A stretch of 23,262 nt of DNA from DATCZS01 sp036525795 (GTDB lineage: Bacteria > Actinomycetota > Acidimicrobiia > Spongiisociales > ZC4RG35). The notes under the pieces are model-generated. The model ran no database searches, was not told where the DNA came from, and saw only the letters and a list, made by a program, of their open reading frames with translations. Made by a program: the position numbers and the translations under genes. Below are positions 14,086 through 21,580 of the stretch, piece after piece; the stretch's first letter is position 1, and every line of letters begins with the position of its first letter. Location of the stretch: NCBI GenBank assembly GCA_036525795.1, contig DATCZS010000102.1, forward strand, positions 1 to 23,262, read 5' to 3'.

Positions 14086-16845
14086 GTGAAAACCGTCATC
14101 CGCGCGTTCGCCACTGCCGTCAGGTCGGCTCCACTCATCGTCATCGCCGTCTCCTTGCTGCTCACGGTCGGCTTCGGGGCAGCCTTCGGAATCATCGCCC
14201 CTGAGACCGCGACCGGGAACGAAGGGTTCGCTCCCGACAACGAGGAGATCCAGGCCGCCGAACGGATCGGAGATCTGTTCGGGTCCGAAACCCAGTCCTC
14301 GGTCATTCAGGTCATCTTCCGCGCCCCGGGAGGCAACGTCATCTCCAAGGCGGGACTGGAGGCAGTCGACCGGGTGACGGCGGCCGTCCTCGCCTCCGAT
14401 GCCAGCCCGTCTCTCGTCAGCGCCCAACCCGGCCAGCCCCCTGTGGTGTCCTACCTGAGCCCGGTCGGCCAGGCACTCGAGGCCCAGGGGCTGTCTCCCG
14501 AGATGCTCGCGGACGACGCCGCCGTCCAACAGACCTACCTCACCGCCCTCTCGGACCCCCAGTTCCCCGCAGAACAGCGAGGGTTCATCGAGGTGCTCCT
14601 GAGCAAGGATGCCGATGCCGCATCGGCGACGGCCGAGGCCGGCCTGATGCTCATCTTCGTGCAGCCGCCCGAGGCAGACACCGCCGATGCTGCCTTCGAC
14701 GCCCAGATCGAACTGGAGTCGTCGGTGGCGGACGCCATCAGATCGGTCGCGGTCGACGGAGTGGAGATCCTTCCGTTCTCGTTCTCGATCCTGTTCGAGG
14801 ACCAGGACGACTTCGCCGCCGAGGTCGGAATCCTCTTCGGCGCCGCCCTCGCCATCATCATCGTGATCCTCCTGTTCATCTTCCTGCTGTCCGGCCACGG
14901 TCCGGTGTGGATTCCGATCGGGGCCGCCGCCGCCGGTCTCGCCACCAGTGCCGGGCTGTTCTTCGGTACGGGGCTGGAGGGCGCAGGCGGGATCGCCAAC
15001 GCGGTGGCGGCCGGTGTCCTGGTCTACGTCGTACTGCGGGCGGTCTTCGGCCGCATCGGCAGGGCGCCGACGATCACCCAGGGGGCCCGCCGGGCGCTGG
15101 CCGACATGATTCTGACGATCGTCACGATCGTCTTCGCCATCGGGTGGATGCAGGGCATCGGTGCCCTCCTGCTCGAGGCCGGTGTCATCGCCAGTTTCAA
15201 CCAGGTGACCCAGATCATCCCCGTGCTGTTGATCGGTCTTGGAGTCGACTACTCGATCCACCTGACGGCTCGGTACCGCGAGGAGGCCGGTTCCGGGCGG
15301 AGCGTCGACGGCTCGGTGGGCACTGCCATCGGCACCGTCGGTGTCGCCCTCGTCCTGGCGACGCTCACCACCGCCATCGGGTTCCTCACCAACATCTTCA
15401 ATCCGGTGCCGGCACTCAAGGACTTCGGAATCCTCGCCGCGGTCGGCATCGTGTCCTCGTTCGTACTGATGCTGACGTTCGTGCCGTCGGTCAGGCTCGT
15501 GCTCGACCGCAGAGCCGAGCGCAAGGGCGTGCTGCCGGTGAGCGATCTCGATCAGTCGAGCGAGAGTGTCCTCAGCAGCGTGATCGAGCGGACGTCGCTC
15601 CTGGCCGAGCGGGTGCCGGTGGTGACGGTGATCGTCGCCCTCGTCCTCGGCGGGCTCGGAGTGTGGGGGTTGACCCAGCTCGAGACGCGGTTCTCGTTCA
15701 CCGACTTCCTGCCGGAGGACTCGCCGGTGGTCGAGACCCTCGACATCCTCGAGAATGAGTTCGGTGGCGGATTCGGAGAGTCCAGCCAGGTGCTGATCGA
15801 GGCCCCCGCCGGTGTCACACTCTCCTCGGCCGAGGCGCACAACGCCATGGTCGACGCCACGGCCAACCTCGCAGGTGTGGCTGATGTGACAACCTTCGAG
15901 ACCCCGGCCGGGCCGGTCGCTCAGTCGAACTCCCCGATCGGGTTGATCCAGGGTCTCTTCGCCCCGGGCCCGGATGGGGCTCCGGCTGGGCCTCCCGAGC
16001 TGCTCGGCTTGGCCGAGCAGCTGCAGATGGGCCCTGACCTGAAGGTCCCCGCCGGAACCGATGTCACCCCGCTCTATCGAGCGCTGGTGACGGCCGTTCC
16101 CGACCAGGCCCCAGGCGTGATCCACTTCGACGGCGATCGGGTCGATGCCGTCCTCTTCGATCTGGGGACCCGGGCAGGCGAGGCGCGGGCGGCGCAGCTC
16201 GCCGAGGACCTCGACGCCGCGTTCGGGCCGGTTTCCGACTCGGATGCCTCTGTGATCGCCACCTCGAACCAGATCATCTCCGCGGCGATCGTCAACGCCC
16301 TGGCGTCCTCCCAGACCACGTCGCTCTTGATCACGCTCGTGATCGCCACGTTCGTGCTGGCCGTCAGCTTCTGGTTCGAGAACCGGCGCCCCTTCCTGGG
16401 CGTGCTCACGATGATCCCGGTGGCGCTGGTGGTGTTCTGGACCTACGGGCTCATGTACGCCACCGGCATCCCCTTCGGTCCGGTGACCGCCACGCTGGCC
16501 GCGCTGGCGGTGGGCATCGGTGTGCCGTTCACGATCCACATCGCCCGCCGGTTCGAGGAGGACCGGGTGCGGTTCGACACGCTGGAGGAGGCCCTTCGGT
16601 CCACCACCCGCCACACCGGCGGAGCCCTGGCCGGCTCGGCGTTCACCACCATGGCCGGGTTCGGGATCCTCATCACGTCGACCCTCGTGCCCTTCCAGCA
16701 GATGGGCCAGGTCACCGTGTACGCCATCGGCCTGTCGCTGATCGGCGCCATCCTGGTGCTGCCGTCGCTGCTCGCCCTGTGGGAGGCCTGGCATCGCCGC
16801 CGCGGCGACGGCATCGTGGAGCAGGGGACCGTGTCGGTGGTGTGA
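14086..16845 (+). CDS. MMPL / RND-family transporter
   Basis: The 919-aa membrane protein has the two-fold RND layout: an N-terminal membrane helix (about 11-40), a large extracytoplasmic loop, a membrane block (about 246-490), a second helix and loop (about 505-720), and a final membrane block (about 735-910). The family motif is present in each half as GLGVDYSIHLTARYREE (Asp388) and GIGVPFTIHIARRFEED (Pro814 where Asp is expected). RND proteins of this class export lipids or other hydrophobic compounds using proton motive force; the substrate is unknown. Two extra hydrophobic segments (about 275-325) sit between the usual second and third helices of the first block. GTG 14086 is chosen over GTG 14038 for its ribosome binding site and the promoter position. 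Confidence 0.87.
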   Translation: MKTVIRAFATAVRSAPLIVIAVSLLLTVGFGAAFGIIAPETATGNEGFAPDNEEIQAAERIGDLFGSETQSSVIQVIFRAPGGNVISKAGLEAVDRVTAAVLASDASPSLVSAQPGQPPVVSYLSPVGQALEAQGLSPEMLADDAAVQQTYLTALSDPQFPAEQRGFIEVLLSKDADAASATAEAGLMLIFVQPPEADTADAAFDAQIELESSVADAIRSVAVDGVEILPFSFSILFEDQDDFAAEVGILFGAALAIIIVILLFIFLLSGHGPVWIPIGAAAAGLATSAGLFFGTGLEGAGGIANAVAAGVLVYVVLRAVFGRIGRAPTITQGARRALADMILTIVTIVFAIGWMQGIGALLLEAGVIASFNQVTQIIPVLLIGLGVDYSIHLTARYREEAGSGRSVDGSVGTAIGTVGVALVLATLTTAIGFLTNIFNPVPALKDFGILAAVGIVSSFVLMLTFVPSVRLVLDRRAERKGVLPVSDLDQSSESVLSSVIERTSLLAERVPVVTVIVALVLGGLGVWGLTQLETRFSFTDFLPEDSPVVETLDILENEFGGGFGESSQVLIEAPAGVTLSSAEAHNAMVDATANLAGVADVTTFETPAGPVAQSNSPIGLIQGLFAPGPDGAPAGPPELLGLAEQLQMGPDLKVPAGTDVTPLYRALVTAVPDQAPGVIHFDGDRVDAVLFDLGTRAGEARAAQLAEDLDAAFGPVSDSDASVIATSNQIISAAIVNALASSQTTSLLITLVIATFVLAVSFWFENRRPFLGVLTMIPVALVVFWTYGLMYATGIPFGPVTATLAALAVGIGVPFTIHIARRFEEDRVRFDTLEEALRSTTRHTGGALAGSAFTTMAGFGILITSTLVPFQQMGQVTVYAIGLSLIGAILVLPSLLALWEAWHRRRGDGIVEQGTVSVV

Positions 16846-16888
16846 GTCCCGGCGGGCGTCCGCCAGGCGACATCTCCCGTCGGCGGTG

Positions 16889-16894
16889 TACCGT
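16889..16894 (+). promoter_or_regulatory. Putative -10 box TACCGT for the DUF3237-like gene
   Basis: TACCGT lies about 30 nt before ATG 16924. AAAGGA at 16913-16918, 5 nt before the ATG, serves as ribosome binding site, so this would be a leadered transcript. Confidence 0.4.
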
Positions 16895-16923
16895 CAGGCC
16901 GGTCTCTCTGTGAAAGGAATCCC

Positions 16924-17331
16924 ATGCCTGCGTTGGAGCACTTCTGCACGGTGACGGCGTCGATGAGGCCGCGCCTGCTCGGCAACATGCCGTCGGGGGT
17001 GAGGATCGACTTCCCCTTCGAGGGGACCGCCACCGGCCCCCACTGGGAGGGCGAACGGGAGGTCAAAGGGATCGACTACGTCACCGTCCGTGGCGACGGC
17101 CACATGGATCTCGAGATCCACGGCACGATCGGCGCCAAGCGGGAAACGGTGGCGTACCGGGGGGCGGGAGTGAGCCTGGCGGTGTCCGAGATGGAGGCCC
17201 ATCCCCAGGAACTGATCTCGTTTCAGACCGGAAACGAGGACCTTGCGTGGCTCAACACCGTGGTCGGGGTCGGCCTGGGCAAGGGCGAGGCGGGAGAGCT
17301 GAGCCTGGACATCTTCGTCGTCCGCCCGTGA
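16924..17331 (+). CDS. DUF3237-like protein
   Basis: The 135-aa soluble protein has no signal peptide or membrane segment. It resembles DUF3237 proteins in its order of motifs: an early glycine-rich stretch with GxxxGPHWEGE, then DYVTVRGDGHMDLEIHGTI, then a C-terminal part reading FQTGNEDLAWLNTVVGVGLG. Such proteins are predicted small beta barrels of unknown biochemical role. The start has a good ribosome binding site. It appears to be a single-gene unit between the MMPL gene and the convergent crotonase gene. The family call is by recognition of the pattern and is moderately sure. Confidence 0.65.
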   Translation: MPALEHFCTVTASMRPRLLGNMPSGVRIDFPFEGTATGPHWEGEREVKGIDYVTVRGDGHMDLEIHGTIGAKRETVAYRGAGVSLAVSEMEAHPQELISFQTGNEDLAWLNTVVGVGLGKGEAGELSLDIFVVRP

Positions 17332-17394
17332 ACGGGAGAGACCCGAACCGGTGATGGAACGTCGGACGCAGGCTACGAGGTCGGTCCGGGCGAC

Positions 17395-18165
17395 TCAGCG
17401 GAACTCCGGCGTGCGCTTCTCCAGGAACGCCTTCATCCCCTCGATGTGATCGGGCTGGGAGCCCAGCCTGCCCTGGGTCTCGGCTTCGTCCGCCAGGGTC
17501 CGCCCCAGCGTGGCGGCCGCCGCAGAGTGGATCAGGGTCCGCGTCTCGACCAGCGCAGCGGTGGGTCCGGCCGCCAGCGACGCCGCCATCGCGACGGCGG
17601 TGTCGACGACGTCGCCTGTGGGAACGACGCGAGCAGCAAGTCCGAGGGTGAAGGCCTCCTCGGCAGGCACGCGCCGTCCCGTCATGGCGATCTCCATCGC
17701 GCGCGACACGCCGACCATGTTGGGAAGCATCCAGGCGGACCCGGTGTCGGGGATCAGCGCCACGTTGACGAAGGCGCTCATCAGGAACGACTGCTCTCCC
17801 ATCACCCGAAGGTCACAGGCCAGCGCCAGACCCATGCCCGCTCCGGCGGCCGCTCCATTGACCGCGGCAACGGTGGGGACCTTGGAGTCGAGGAGGGCGT
17901 GGACGATCGGATTGAACCGCTGGTCGATCACCCTCCGGAGGTCGGGGCCGTCTCGCTCGTATTCGTCCATCAGGTCGCCGAGGTCTGCGCCCGCACAGAA
18001 GGCCCGGCCTGCGCCGGTGATCACGGCCGCCCGCGCCTCGCGGCCCGCCCGGTTCAGCCCTGCCACCAGCGCGTCGGCGACCGGCTGATCGATCGAGTTG
18101 AAGACGTCCGGCCGATCCAGCGTCACCACGGCGACGCCGTCACGCTGGTGGTACGTCACGCTCAC
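17395..18165 (-). CDS. Enoyl-CoA hydratase/isomerase family protein, PaaG-like
   Basis: The 256-aa crotonase-fold protein binds acyl-CoA in the cytosol. The oxyanion-hole regions ITGAGRAFCAGADL and NGAAAGAGMGLALACD are clear. The two Glu of classical hydratases are absent: the CEL position reads MGL, and the second region reads VNVALIPDTGSAWMLP. The IPD-x-G-x-x-W-x-LP pattern matches PaaG (epoxyphenylacetyl-CoA isomerase) and similar isomerases in which that Asp is catalytic. No other paa gene is present, so the substrate may differ. GTG 18165 is preceded by AAGGAGAG; the frame is open further up to 18252 without similarity. It is divergent from the gene at 18236. Confidence 0.85.
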   Translation of the reverse strand: MSVTYHQRDGVAVVTLDRPDVFNSIDQPVADALVAGLNRAGREARAAVITGAGRAFCAGADLGDLMDEYERDGPDLRRVIDQRFNPIVHALLDSKVPTVAAVNGAAAGAGMGLALACDLRVMGEQSFLMSAFVNVALIPDTGSAWMLPNMVGVSRAMEIAMTGRRVPAEEAFTLGLAARVVPTGDVVDTAVAMAASLAAGPTAALVETRTLIHSAAAATLGRTLADEAETQGRLGSQPDHIEGMKAFLEKRTPEFR

Positions 18166-18195
18166 ACATCTCTCCTTGCCCAGGGGTATCGACGC

Positions 18196-18201
18196 TACTC
18201 T
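18196..18201 (+). promoter_or_regulatory. Putative -10 box TACTCT for the gene at 18236
   Basis: TACTCT lies 34 nt before GTG 18236, giving a leader of about 28 nt that contains the purine-rich GAGGCGAGGA (18221-18230), a likely ribosome binding site. The crotonase gene runs the other way from the same 70-nt intergenic region. Confidence 0.4.
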
Positions 18202-18235
18202 GATTTCGCGATCCACACCCGAGGCGAGGACCACA

Positions 18236-19057
18236 GTGCGATATCGCGGCATGCTGCACGTACCAGGCGAGGTCTCCCGCGAAGGGCTGCCGGTTCACGT
18301 CCTTCTCACAGACCGCCACATCGAACTGGTGGCAGGCGACGAGTCGCTCGGGCGGTACCCGCTGAGAGAGACTGCCGTCGAGCGCATCTCCGGCGATCGG
18401 TTCGATCTCACGTTGTCGGGAGACACCGTGGTGTTCGAGGCGGACGACGCCATCGCCTTCTCGTACGAAGCCGTCCCTTACATCTCGTCGGCGCATCCGA
18501 CGCCCGTGGTGTCGGACCGCGTGCGGCGCTGGTGGGCGAGCCGCGCCGAGGTCTTCGAAGATGACGAGCCTGGCGGCGGGGCGGAGGTGGTGAGCCCGAT
18601 CTCGCGGCTCCTGACTCCGTCTTCGGCCACCGGGTCCGCCGGTACCGACCGACCGTCGACGATCACCGATCTCCGGCCTTCGGTTCTCGAGGAGCTCGCC
18701 GCCGAGCCGGCCGCCCCCGTCCGCTCGGCGCGGGAGATGTTGAGCGGCCCGTCGTCGGTGTGCCACGGACTGACCGCCGCCGGTGAGCTGTGCGGCTCCA
18801 CCGACCTCGGTCTGCGCGGCTTCTGTTCTGTTCACGACCCGGATCGGCTCGCCGAGCGTCGCCTGGTCAGGGATCGTCTCGAAACGGCCACGGTGGCGGC
18901 AGAGTCTGCCGATGTCGGATCGGGGTTGGCCGACGTCGTCTCCCGTCTCGAGAAGGCGGTGGCAGAAGTCCACGAAGGGGTGCTCGATCCCCAGCGGGCG
19001 GCTGCGATGGCGGCGTTGGTCGAGGCGATGTGCCACGCACTCGACCGCACCCGTTGA
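18236..19057 (+). CDS. Uncharacterised protein with a C-x9-C-x10-C-x2-H motif
   Basis: I do not recognise the whole 273-aa protein. Residues 1-85 form alternating short strands (YRGMLHVPGEVSREGLPVHV, then IELVAGDESLGRYPL, then FDLTLSGDTVVFEADD), which suggests a small beta domain possibly of PH/GRAM-like type. Residues 86-170 are low-complexity and probably disordered. A compact motif follows with Cys176, Cys186, Cys197 and His200, matching the CxGxTxxGxxC...GxCxxH pattern of DUF5763-like mini zinc modules. Residues 201-273 are helical and charged, perhaps a coiled coil. GTG 18236 is chosen for its ribosome binding site and nearby promoter. It ends 40 nt before another gene with a zinc-finger-type domain, on the same strand. 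Confidence 0.65.
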   Translation: MRYRGMLHVPGEVSREGLPVHVLLTDRHIELVAGDESLGRYPLRETAVERISGDRFDLTLSGDTVVFEADDAIAFSYEAVPYISSAHPTPVVSDRVRRWWASRAEVFEDDEPGGGAEVVSPISRLLTPSSATGSAGTDRPSTITDLRPSVLEELAAEPAAPVRSAREMLSGPSSVCHGLTAAGELCGSTDLGLRGFCSVHDPDRLAERRLVRDRLETATVAAESADVGSGLADVVSRLEKAVAEVHEGVLDPQRAAAMAALVEAMCHALDRTR

Positions 19058-19083
19058 AGCGCGGAATTCGCGAACTCCCCGGG

Positions 19084-19089
19084 TAGCCT
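19084..19089 (+). promoter_or_regulatory. Putative -10 box TAGCCT for the zinc-finger/amidohydrolase-like gene
   Basis: TAGCCT ends 8 nt before ATG 19098, implying a leaderless or 1-2 nt leader transcript independent of the upstream gene. Confidence 0.5.
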
Positions 19090-19097
19090 CGCCGGAC

Positions 19098-20282
19098 ATG
19101 GCGGCACGTTGCTCGTTCTGTGGCCGCGGTTCGGCCGACGACACCCTCGTCACAGGTCCGCATGGAGTTGCGATCTGCGGCGACTGTGCCGATGTGGCGC
19201 TCACCGTTGTGGAGGAGACCAGCCGGGCAGACGCCGTCGACAGGGTCATCACCGGGATCGGACTGCTGGTCACACAGGACGAGAGGCTCGGCGAGGAGCG
19301 CTGGGGCCTGATCGCAGAGGCCGGTCTGGTGATCCGGCTCGGGAGGGTGACCTGGGTCGGACCGCAGTCCAGCCTGCCGGCACGCTACCGGGAACTGCCC
19401 CGACTCGACGCGGGCGGCCGGATGGTCATCCCCGGCTTCGTCGACCCCATCACCCGGCTTCTCGGCGGACCTCCGGCCGACGTGGCGGATGCGGAGGCGA
19501 GGGTCGACGCGGCGGTGGAGATGGGCGGTCGGATGATTCAGCACGGGGTGACGGCGCTCGGACTCCGGGTCGGAGGATCGTCTGAGCCGACCACCGAGAC
19601 TCTGGCGCTGGCGGCGGCCCGGACGGTGGGGGAGCGGCTGCCCGCCTCGGTGTCGGTGGCATGGGTGGACGGAGGGACGATCCCCGAAGACCTGCTGAGC
19701 CGGGTCATGGTGCCCACCGCGTCCCGATTGGCGTCATCCGTCGAACACAGCTGCACCGGTGAGGAAGGCCACGGGGGACTGGCCGGGAGGATCGCCCGAT
19801 ACTCCCCCATGCGGCCACACATCCGTCTGTGCGACGAGCCGGGTGATTGCCTCGACCTCGCCGCCGGCGCCCTGACCGTCGAAGGATGGGCGCAGACCGA
19901 TCCCGTCGACGCCACCACTGCGGTGCTCGAGCCGCTGCGTCTGCTCGACGGGGCCCCGCTGCCGATACGCAAGCTGATGGAGGCGGGAGGCCAGGTGGCG
20001 ATCGCCTCGGGCTCCTCACCGGATATGAGGGCGGTGTCGTCCCCGGTCCTGCCGATGACATTGGCGGTCGACGTCGGCGGCGTCGACGTGTGGCAGGCCC
20101 TGTGGGCGGTGACCAGGGGGGCGGCCATCGCCCTGGGCGATGCCGAGCGGGGTCGGCTTCGTCCCGGCGACCCGGCCGACCTCGTCGTCCTCGACGCCGC
20201 TCGCCCGGAGGAGATCCTCAGGCGCCCTGACGCCAATCCGGCGTGGCGCGTGGTGTGCCGAGGGGCGATCGTCCCGATGTGA
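19098..20282 (+). CDS. ClpX-type zinc finger fused to degenerate HutI-like amidohydrolase
   Basis: Residues 1-40 of this 394-aa protein copy the ClpX zinc-binding domain: CSFCGR with Cys5 and Cys8, then VAICGDC with Cys27 and Cys30, and a helical continuation. Residues 45-394 follow imidazolonepropionase-like amidohydrolases from the N-terminal beta part (RVTWVG) to the ADLVVLDA ending. The metal and catalytic positions are changed: DxHTH reads DPITR (116-120), the HADE region reads LCDE (244-247), SADHL reads TVEGW (260-264), and the TDxNPG region reads SGSSPD (304-309). A hydrolase activity is therefore unlikely; a binding, sensing or adaptor role is inferred. The reading frame is intact with no frameshift. 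The start is fixed by the zinc motif and the -10 box. HU follows 78 nt downstream. Confidence 0.8.
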   Translation: MAARCSFCGRGSADDTLVTGPHGVAICGDCADVALTVVEETSRADAVDRVITGIGLLVTQDERLGEERWGLIAEAGLVIRLGRVTWVGPQSSLPARYRELPRLDAGGRMVIPGFVDPITRLLGGPPADVADAEARVDAAVEMGGRMIQHGVTALGLRVGGSSEPTTETLALAAARTVGERLPASVSVAWVDGGTIPEDLLSRVMVPTASRLASSVEHSCTGEEGHGGLAGRIARYSPMRPHIRLCDEPGDCLDLAAGALTVEGWAQTDPVDATTAVLEPLRLLDGAPLPIRKLMEAGGQVAIASGSSPDMRAVSSPVLPMTLAVDVGGVDVWQALWAVTRGAAIALGDAERGRLRPGDPADLVVLDAARPEEILRRPDANPAWRVVCRGAIVPM

Positions 20283-20306
20283 CAGGGTTTTTCGGGGTAA
20301 GGGGAC

Positions 20307-20312
20307 TATGTT
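20307..20312 (+). promoter_or_regulatory. Putative -10 box TATGTT for the HU gene, with a leader hairpin
   Basis: TATGTT is the most AT-rich TANNNT-type box in the window and fits a strong promoter. The leader of about 40 nt holds a small hairpin, CCCGG-gaagt-CCGGG (20321-20335), and AAGGAGGG at 20350-20357 just before ATG 20361, an almost perfect Shine-Dalgarno site. Confidence 0.5.
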
Positions 20313-20360
20313 GATCACTACCCGGGAAGTCCGGGAGCTCCGTCTCTGCAAGGAGGGCCG

Positions 20361-20654
20361 ATGAACAAGACCGAGATGGCGCAGAAGCTCGCCAAGAAGA
20401 CAGATCTCACTCAGGCGAAGGCAGCCGAGGTGATCGACGCGATCTTCTCTACCAAGTCGGGGGAAGGCATCATTGCCGTCGAGCTCGATGCCGGTCGGAA
20501 GCTCTCGATCGCCGGCTTTGGCACGTTCGCGACGAAGAGCCGGGCAGCCCGCAAGGGCCGCAATCCGGCGACGGGTCAGGAGATCATCATTCCCGCCCGC
20601 AAGTACGCGCACTTCGCCGCGGCGAAGGGTCTCAAGGATCGCGTGGCCGACTGA
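20361..20654 (+). CDS. hup: HU-family DNA-binding protein
   Basis: The 97-aa nucleoid protein binds and bends double-stranded DNA as a dimer. It has the family sequence from MNKTEMAQKLAKKTDLTQAK through the GFGTF turn and the beta arm containing GRNPATGQEI, ending with the final helix. Unlike the long mycobacterial HupB it has no Lys/Ala-rich C-terminal tail. The strong ribosome binding site and promoter, and a terminator right after the gene, indicate a highly expressed single-gene unit. Confidence 0.95.
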   Translation: MNKTEMAQKLAKKTDLTQAKAAEVIDAIFSTKSGEGIIAVELDAGRKLSIAGFGTFATKSRAARKGRNPATGQEIIIPARKYAHFAAAKGLKDRVAD

Positions 20655-20681
20655 AAAGGGAATCGACCACGATGAGTTGAG

Positions 20682-20718
20682 CGTGGGTCCCGGGGTTCCG
20701 GGGCCCACGTTCCGTTTT
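20682..20718 (+). terminator. Rho-independent terminator after hup
   Basis: A 12-bp stem, CGTGGGTCCCGG (20682-20693) with CCGGGGCCCACG (20698-20709), closes a GGTT loop with one internal G-T pair. TTCCGTTTT follows. It ends 9 nt before the ATG of the next gene. Confidence 0.85.
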
Positions 20719-20727
20719 GGGAGCAGA

Positions 20728-21519
20728 ATGCGACCGGTACTCGACGTTCCCCATCCGCTGGCGATCGCCCACAGAGGCAGCCGGCTGCTCTGGCCCGAGA
20801 ACACCATGCGCGCGTTCGGCGGGGCATACGACCTCGGCTACCGGTGGTTCGAGACAGACCTGCACCTGACCGGGGACGGGGTGGTGGTGTGTCTGCACGA
20901 TGACACCCTCGATCGCACCACCGACCGGACCGGCCCGATCTCCGACGTCGTTTGGGCCGATCTGGCGTCGATCGATGCCGGATTCGCCCTCGAAATCGAG
21001 GGCGAACACCCGTTTCGGGGCCGGGGGGTCTCGATTCCTTCATTCGAGGAGCTGGTGACCACCTATCCGGACGTCTCGGTGGTGGTCGACCTGAAACAGG
21101 ACGGACTCGCCCGGCCACTCGCAGGGTTGGTCGAGCGGCTCGACCTGTGGGACCGGCTCGTGGTGGGCAGCTTCAGCGATCGCCGCCTGCGTGAATTCCG
21201 TCAGGCCACCGGCGGCCGGGTGGCCACCTCGACGGGCCCTGTCGCCTCCGTCACAGCACTGATCGGCGCGCTCGTGGGGCGCGCTCCCCGGCTGGCCGAT
21301 GCCGTGCAGCTCCCCAGGTTTCAATCGGGGATTCCTGTGATCACGGCCCGCTCGGTGAAGGGCTTCCTGGCCGGCGGCTACGACGTCCACGTGTGGACCG
21401 TCAACGACCCGGAGGAGATGCGTCTGCTGCTCGACTGGGGCGTGGGCGGGATCATCACGGACCGGGGAGACCTGCTGCGGAAGGTCCTGGAAGACCGGGG
21501 AGCGTGGACCGGCGGGTAG
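20728..21519 (+). CDS. Glycerophosphodiester phosphodiesterase
   Basis: The 263-aa protein would cleave glycerophosphodiesters to glycerol-3-phosphate and an alcohol. The TIM-barrel GDPD motifs are all present: AHRGSRLLWPENT (His15), ETDLHLTGDGVVVCLHDD (Glu42, Asp44, His57), VVVDLK in the middle, and the C-terminal VHVWTVND...GVGGIITD. There is no signal peptide, so it should act in the cytosol. ATG 20728 has only a weak purine run (GGGAGCAGA) before it and follows the hup terminator by 9 nt; I see no promoter of its own, so expression may depend on read-through. The next in-frame ATG would remove the HRG motif, which supports this start. Confidence 0.9.
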   Translation: MRPVLDVPHPLAIAHRGSRLLWPENTMRAFGGAYDLGYRWFETDLHLTGDGVVVCLHDDTLDRTTDRTGPISDVVWADLASIDAGFALEIEGEHPFRGRGVSIPSFEELVTTYPDVSVVVDLKQDGLARPLAGLVERLDLWDRLVVGSFSDRRLREFRQATGGRVATSTGPVASVTALIGALVGRAPRLADAVQLPRFQSGIPVITARSVKGFLAGGYDVHVWTVNDPEEMRLLLDWGVGGIITDRGDLLRKVLEDRGAWTGG

Positions 21520-21524
21520 GCATC

Positions 21525-21549
21525 GCCGCGCCGACCGGAGTGGCGCGGC
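21525..21549. terminator. Hairpin between convergent GDPD and leuD genes
   Basis: GCCGCGCC (21525-21532) pairs perfectly with GGCGCGGC (21542-21549) around a 9-nt loop, inside the 61-nt gap between two converging genes. No T tract follows on either strand, so it is a possible bidirectional terminator only. Confidence 0.45.
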
Positions 21550-21580
21550 ACGAGGCGGCGCCGGTCATCCCACCCGGGGG

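Noticed and set aside
13720..16794. A 1024-codon minus-strand open frame opposite the MMPL gene
   Set aside because: The product is dominated by Gly, Asp, Arg, His, Glu and Gln with no domain or motif, as expected for an antisense frame of a GC-rich gene with strong third-position bias. The plus strand encodes a clear RND transporter.
17332..17394. Terminator between the convergent DUF3237-like and crotonase genes
   Set aside because: CCCGAACCG (17342-17350) and CGGTCCGGG (17382-17390) pair with a mismatch around a loop of about 31 nt and no T tract; too weak to call.
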